DNA of 64,000 nucleotides from positions 455,048 through 519,047 of the forward strand of contig NZ_JAFKCU010000001.1 in assembly GCF_017254845.1 (NCBI RefSeq), given 5' to 3'. The number at the start of each line of letters is the position of its first letter. Positions within the stretch are counted from its first letter, which is position 1. Source of the stretch: Algoriphagus pacificus (GTDB lineage Bacteria; Bacteroidota; Bacteroidia; Cytophagales; Cyclobacteriaceae). A program made the position numbers and the translations under genes. This document shows positions 59,607 through 64,000 of this stretch, piece by piece. The notes beneath the pieces are model-generated. The model had not been told where the DNA came from and ran no database searches. It was given only the letters and a program-made list of their open reading frames with translations.

Positions 59607-60971
59607 TTACCTACTATTTTGTACAATAGGGTTTTGGCTGATCTCATCCTCAGGAATAGGGTATACATATCTTGGGCTCCCAGGCTCCAAACTGTATTTT
59701 TGTCCTCCATAGTTTCTTTCCAAAGTCTTCCGGAACCTATCCTCCAAATTCAACCTCTTCAGGTCTGCCCATCTCCTTCCCCTCATGACCAGGGTTTTTC
59801 TCCGTTCCTCAAGCACTATTTCCAATGCTTCCACTTCATTTTCAGCCTGGATCGGTTGAAAGGTATTCGCTGACCAGCGGGTAGCCAAGAATTCATTCAA
59901 AACATCCATTCCTTCTTCCAGCTTTCCCTGTCGTATGAGGCTTTCGGAAAGTATCAAATAGATTTCATCCAAGGCTATCCCGTTGAACCCTCTTGTACCA
60001 CTGGAGTAATTCCCCCTAAAATTAAATTTCCCTTCCTTTTTCGCGGGAGTAAAAAACACATTCTTTCTTAAATCCCCTTCCTGATAGGAATCCACTAGTT
60101 CTCCATCGATATAGGTAGTCTGCTGTCTGATATATGAATAAGAGTTCATCAAGGCATGGAAAACCACTTCAGTATTAAACTGCGAAACAGGGAACCTGGC
60201 ACTGGGATCAAGTGTATTAAAATCCATTAATTCCCCTCCATAGCTCAGGCTTTCCTTTGCATAGCGCTCAGAGGATTGGAAATCTCCCCGATAGAGATAA
60301 ACCATGGAAAACATCGCCGTTACTGCCTGCTTACTTGGTCTGGTGGCATAATCCGAATATCTCTCCGGTAACAATCCATAAGCACCTTCCAGATCCTCTA
60401 TGATCCTGGAATAGGTTTCTTCCACCGTACTCCTTTCAAGTTCAAATTGGACTTCAGGGGATAATCTCAAAGGGATACCAAGTTCTGATGAAGCGGTTGC
60501 TTCCTGATAGGCCGGGCCAAAAACCATTAGTAGATCCAAGAAAGAAGCTGCACGGTAAAACAGGGCCGAGCCTTTGACAAGATTCCATTCGGTTTGGTTG
60601 GCTTCTGTAAGTGCTATTCTCTCGATTTGCTCCAATACCACATTGGAATAAAGGATTCTGGTATAATTACCGTTCCATTCGGTAAAACCGAAGCCTTCCA
60701 GAATATCCGGTTTCCAGAGGTAGGAATTCCCTTCCACCACAGGGTTGGACAAACCGCTGATCGCCCCCTCTTCCAGCTCCAGGTCATCAGTCCCAATATC
60801 ACTTATGCCCGAAAAGACATTCATGGTATTCCCATTGTCCAGCAATGCCTGGAGTTCATTCAGTTCGCTTGGAACCACCAACGATTTTTCCGGTTTGGCA
60901 TCCAAAAACCCTTCACAGGCACTGATACCCATCGACAAAAGCAGGATGTAAATTTTTATGTATGTTTTCAT
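59607..60971 (-). CDS. RagB/SusD-family outer-membrane lipoprotein
   Basis: A 454-residue lipoprotein (signal MKTYIKIYILLLSMGISA, lipobox SAC) with the helical SusD-like fold: early CEGFLDAKPEKSLVVPSELN, the TPR-like WNLVKGSALFYRAASFLDLL, the C-terminal domain ending RRWADLKRLNLEDRFRK and PRYVYPIPEDEISQNP, a standard SusD end. It would capture a ligand at the surface for the adjacent SusC. Not recognisably tied to any polysaccharide-degradation locus here, so it may import a peptide or glycopeptide. It is downstream of SusC by 41 bp. Confidence 0.95.
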   Translation of the reverse strand: MKTYIKIYILLLSMGISACEGFLDAKPEKSLVVPSELNELQALLDNGNTMNVFSGISDIGTDDLELEEGAISGLSNPVVEGNSYLWKPDILEGFGFTEWNGNYTRILYSNVVLEQIERIALTEANQTEWNLVKGSALFYRAASFLDLLMVFGPAYQEATASSELGIPLRLSPEVQFELERSTVEETYSRIIEDLEGAYGLLPERYSDYATRPSKQAVTAMFSMVYLYRGDFQSSERYAKESLSYGGELMDFNTLDPSARFPVSQFNTEVVFHALMNSYSYIRQQTTYIDGELVDSYQEGDLRKNVFFTPAKKEGKFNFRGNYSSGTRGFNGIALDEIYLILSESLIRQGKLEEGMDVLNEFLATRWSANTFQPIQAENEVEALEIVLEERRKTLVMRGRRWADLKRLNLEDRFRKTLERNYGGQKYSLEPGSPRYVYPIPEDEISQNPIVQNSR

Positions 60972-61012
60972 ATTAAATAAATTTTAAGGTTTTCAATTAA
61001 GGAAGTCTACCA

Positions 61013-64000
61013 TCAGAATGCAGCCCGGATGCCTAGGGCAAAACTTTTAAGTGGCTTCATTTGCTGGAAATCCGGATCCAGCTGATCCTTGGAGGCTTTC
61101 CAGATCATGCCCACATTGTCCATAAAGGTGTAGACCTCCAGATTGGAAAAAGGAAATCTTTCACCTGCCCTCTCATCCAGAGAGTAAGAAAGACGGATAT
61201 CCTGAAGCCTGATATGGTCACCCCTTTCCACCAGGTTGGATCCTGATTGGATCAGCCTGTTCCTGTTGTTGTTATTGGTGGTGGGCATGGATGCTACATC
61301 GGTGTACAGTTCGTCCCCGGGATTCTGCCAGCGAAAGGAGTAATCCGAGTGGCTGATCCGACCGGCAAGCACCTCTGAATAACTCACTGTCTGTCTGCGG
61401 TAATAATAGCCCATGCGGTAGGCGATATTCACCGAGAGATTGAAACCTTTCCATCCAAAATTATTTGTGAAAGCACCAAAAACAGTTGGACGGGAAGGAC
61501 CATGGTACCGGACATCCTCTTCTGTCAGCCCGGAGAATATCGCGGCATAGTCTGAGGAAGGTTCGCCGTCCAGATATCCCAAAGGATCTCCTGTGGCAGG
61601 ATCAAGCCCGGCAAAAGGAAGACTGAAGACTGAAAACAGCGGCTTCCCCGGTATGGGCAGTGTAAGCACATTGCCATTCAGGTAATTGACAGGGCTGACT
61701 TCTGTTTCATAGCTCAGCACTTTTTCTTTCACATAGGAGAAAACAAGGCGCGAGTTCCACTGGATCGGTCCCCGTAGGATAGCTGCACCTAGCTCCATAT
61801 CTATTCCTGAGGTCTGAACAGCGGCAAAATTGCCCCGGATAGTGGGAACACCGATTGATCTAGGGACGGGTGAATTCCCGATGATGTCTTTTCCGTTTTT
61901 TCTGAAATAGTCCAGTGCCAGCCTCCAGCGGGAATCCTTTGTTTCCAGGTCCAGGCCGATATTCAGGATCCCTATCCGCTCCCACCTTAGATCTGGATTT
62001 GGGGGATTCACTATGTCAGCATAGGGCAAACCGGGTATCATGCCAAAAGGATCGGAAAAAAACCTGCCTGTGGTAAAGGCCGAAACAGACCTGTCAATAT
62101 TCCCATTGTAACCATAGGTAGTTCTCAGCCTGACAAAAGGAAGTCCCATTTCCGATACAAATCCCTCTTCACTGATCACCCAGGAAGCTCCCATGGACCA
62201 GAGAGGAACGGACTTCTGGTTGGCATTAACCCCGAACAGGTTGGAAGCATCCCTACGGGCACTTCCTGATACGGTATATTTTCCATTATAGGTAAATGCG
62301 GCATTTGCATAGGCTGAAAGAAACCTGTCGATCATGCCCCCGTGGTTTTGGTTAGAAGGAATGGCACTGAGGCTGTTGTTATGGAATCTTCTGTACTGGT
62401 TTTTTGTATCTACCAGTGCGCTGATCCCCAGCTCGTCATTGTAGCCATAAAACCGGGTGGTATGGGAAACACCCTGCAGATCCTTGGCCTCATATCCTCC
62501 CACAAATGTCAGTTGGGTCCCCGCTGAGAATTGTTTGGAATAGTTGAGTTGAGCGCGGAAATTATGGGAACGGGATTCCCCTGTCTGTAAATCCAGGATA
62601 TCACCTACCGGGATATTTCTGACAATCCCCCCGTTTTCGTCGATTTCGGAAAATTGGTTGATCAGGTCACGGACTGCATAAAGGTCCCGGTTCTGAAGAT
62701 TGGTGCCATTGGATTTATTGAGCCAATACTGGTGTGAAAGCGCCAGTTTCAAACCGGGAAGAATCTCATAGGCCAGACTTCCCGTCCAGCGGATATCCGT
62801 TCTTCTGCCTTTGCCTCCCCATTTTCCCTTTTCGGCAAGTGGGTAAAAATTCCAGTCCAACAGTCCATTTACTGCCCCGCTCTCCAGATACCTCCTACTG
62901 TAGGTCTGGGTTACCGGAAGGGGATTTCCCATTTCATCTGCAATCAGTTCATAGGGATACAGACTGGGCACCTGGGTTCCAGTGGTCTCATCCGATTCGG
63001 CCACATAAAGTCCCATACTGAAATCCAGCCTATCCTTGGCCAGCGTCCATTGATTCTGGGCATTCAGTGTAAACCTGCTGTTGCTGTTTCCTTCTAGGGA
63101 ACTTTGCACCATATCATATCCGGCGGAGACGGAGTAAGCAGAGCGCTCCCCTCCTCCTGTCAGGGACAAGGCATACTGCTGGGACCGGGAAGGCCGGTAA
63201 AAATACTCCTGCAGCTGGTCTCTGGAATCCTGATTTGAAAAAGCCTGCAGCCTTGCTTCTGCCTCCTGCCCGGTCAACTTACCGTCCCGGAGGGCAATCA
63301 TCGTTTCTACACCCGGAGAGAGTGCTGTTTTATTGTTGGAAAGCTCTGCACTTCTGTAAAATCCCTTTTCGAAAAGTATCCGCTCCACCTCGATCATTTC
63401 CGCACTGCTCATCCGCGGCTGATAAAACAGGTCCTGGGATTCTGTGAAAATCATGTTTGAGTTGAAGGCAACTTTCAGGGGCTGCTTTTTCCTGCCCTTT
63501 TTGGTGGTCAGGATGATCACTCCGTTCCCTGCCCTGGCGCCCCAGATGGAGGCTGCCGCTGCATCTTTGAGTACTGTGATCGATTCTATATCATTGGGAT
63601 TGATATTTTCGATAGGCCCATCATAAGGGAAATTATCCACCACGATCAAAGGCATGGTATTCGCAAATATGGTTCCCCTGCCACGGATGCTGATCGGGTC
63701 ATTGGTAGCCGCTGCCCTGTTGAATATCAAACCCGGGGTGATATCCTGGAGGCGGTCCAGTGTATTGGTGCTGACCCTTCTGTTCACCAGTTCCTGACCT
63801 AGCACCGCAAATGACCCGGTGGCCCTTTCCCTTGGAATTTCCTCATAGCCCGTGGAAAGGATCTCTACCTCTCCCAACAGGGTCTGGATCGGTTCCAGAC
63901 TGACCAGAAGCGGATCTGTTTTTATTTCGGCCAGATTGATCTCCTGGGTTTCAAACCCGATAAAGGAAACAGTCAGCAGGGAATCTCCAGGATCCAGAAG
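61013..64000 (-). CDS. SusC/RagA-family TonB-linked outer-membrane protein (N-terminus beyond the right edge)
   Basis: The frame continues past the window edge; the first visible residues LLDPGDSLLTVSFIGFETQE belong to the CarboxypepD_reg domain. The plug has RATGSFAVLGQELVNRRVST, PISIRGRGTIFANT and ESITVLKDAAAASIWGARAG (the SusC-type plug), and the barrel continues to the last FALGIRAAF. At least 995 residues are visible. It is a TonB-dependent transporter that would work with the SusD-like protein. The visible DNA is, by eye, more G/C-rich than the left half of the window. Substrate unknown. Confidence 0.95.
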   Translation of the reverse strand, partial: LLDPGDSLLTVSFIGFETQEINLAEIKTDPLLVSLEPIQTLLGEVEILSTGYEEIPRERATGSFAVLGQELVNRRVSTNTLDRLQDITPGLIFNRAAATNDPISIRGRGTIFANTMPLIVVDNFPYDGPIENINPNDIESITVLKDAAAASIWGARAGNGVIILTTKKGRKKQPLKVAFNSNMIFTESQDLFYQPRMSSAEMIEVERILFEKGFYRSAELSNNKTALSPGVETMIALRDGKLTGQEAEARLQAFSNQDSRDQLQEYFYRPSRSQQYALSLTGGGERSAYSVSAGYDMVQSSLEGNSNSRFTLNAQNQWTLAKDRLDFSMGLYVAESDETTGTQVPSLYPYELIADEMGNPLPVTQTYSRRYLESGAVNGLLDWNFYPLAEKGKWGGKGRRTDIRWTGSLAYEILPGLKLALSHQYWLNKSNGTNLQNRDLYAVRDLINQFSEIDENGGIVRNIPVGDILDLQTGESRSHNFRAQLNYSKQFSAGTQLTFVGGYEAKDLQGVSHTTRFYGYNDELGISALVDTKNQYRRFHNNSLSAIPSNQNHGGMIDRFLSAYANAAFTYNGKYTVSGSARRDASNLFGVNANQKSVPLWSMGASWVISEEGFVSEMGLPFVRLRTTYGYNGNIDRSVSAFTTGRFFSDPFGMIPGLPYADIVNPPNPDLRWERIGILNIGLDLETKDSRWRLALDYFRKNGKDIIGNSPVPRSIGVPTIRGNFAAVQTSGIDMELGAAILRGPIQWNSRLVFSYVKEKVLSYETEVSPVNYLNGNVLTLPIPGKPLFSVFSLPFAGLDPATGDPLGYLDGEPSSDYAAIFSGLTEEDVRYHGPSRPTVFGAFTNNFGWKGFNLSVNIAYRMGYYYRRQTVSYSEVLAGRISHSDYSFRWQNPGDELYTDVASMPTTNNNNRNRLIQSGSNLVERGDHIRLQDIRLSYSLDERAGERFPFSNLEVYTFMDNVGMIWKASKDQLDPDFQQMKPLKSFALGIRAAF

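Overview
The window looks like a chromosomal segment of a marine or freshwater Bacteroidota bacterium, most likely order Cytophagales and close to Algoriphagus/Cyclobacteriaceae. This rests on protein families: SusC/SusD, DUF7507-type surface repeats, MutS-domain-V membrane proteins, DUF3127, DUF6266, DUF6520, NIPSNAP, a LytTR two-component pair and A-rich leaders without strong Shine-Dalgarno sites. It is an inference without database search. No rRNA, tRNA or CRISPR array was seen.

Bases 1-47,900 read as ordinary core genome. A truncated surface protein with DNA-identical repeats opens the window. It is followed by an aldehyde dehydrogenase/esterase pair, an ECF sigma factor with a small partner, a DUF3127 OB-fold protein, a mutS-like/purK/purE run, a bacterial iodotyrosine-deiodinase-type flavoprotein and an MscS channel. 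A compact type III polyketide locus sits at 13.7-17.6 kb (methyltransferase, type III PKS, UbiA prenyltransferase, FAD oxidoreductase). Next come large secreted peptidases, a Fur-family regulator, RlmH, SlyD, surface polysaccharide genes (Wzi, WecB), a TonB receptor paired with a predicted beta-helix lipoprotein, MoxR, an RluE-like enzyme, an M20 hydrolase, NIPSNAP, an M1 peptidase, HupE/UreJ, DUF6702 and a CAP-domain protein. Many convergent pairs end in strong bidirectional hairpins or in stop codons that overlap by four bases.

Bases 48,200-59,300 look accessory. They hold two DUF6266 genes, a DUF5675-like gene carrying what seems to be an in-frame palindromic-element insertion, two paralogous small DNA-binding-like proteins, an orphan full-length lanthipeptide-dehydratase-like protein (LanB type) and a convergent LytS/LytTR sensor-regulator pair. 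A 48-residue Ser/Thr/Cys-containing ORF lies upstream of the kinase. Four copies of a structured non-coding repeat (about 160-200 bp) lie in direct orientation on both sides of the 7-kb core, which suggests recombination or mobility.

Bases 57,500-64,000 hold a MauE/DoxX-like redox membrane protein, a 1.4-kb gene-free stretch packed with palindromes, a DUF6520 secreted mini-protein with a structured leader, and a SusD/SusC pair (SusC runs off the right end). I infer that MauE, DUF6520 and SusCD may be functionally linked, and that the LanB-like gene may belong to a peptide-modification system. These linkages and the repeat family are the best candidates for something undescribed.
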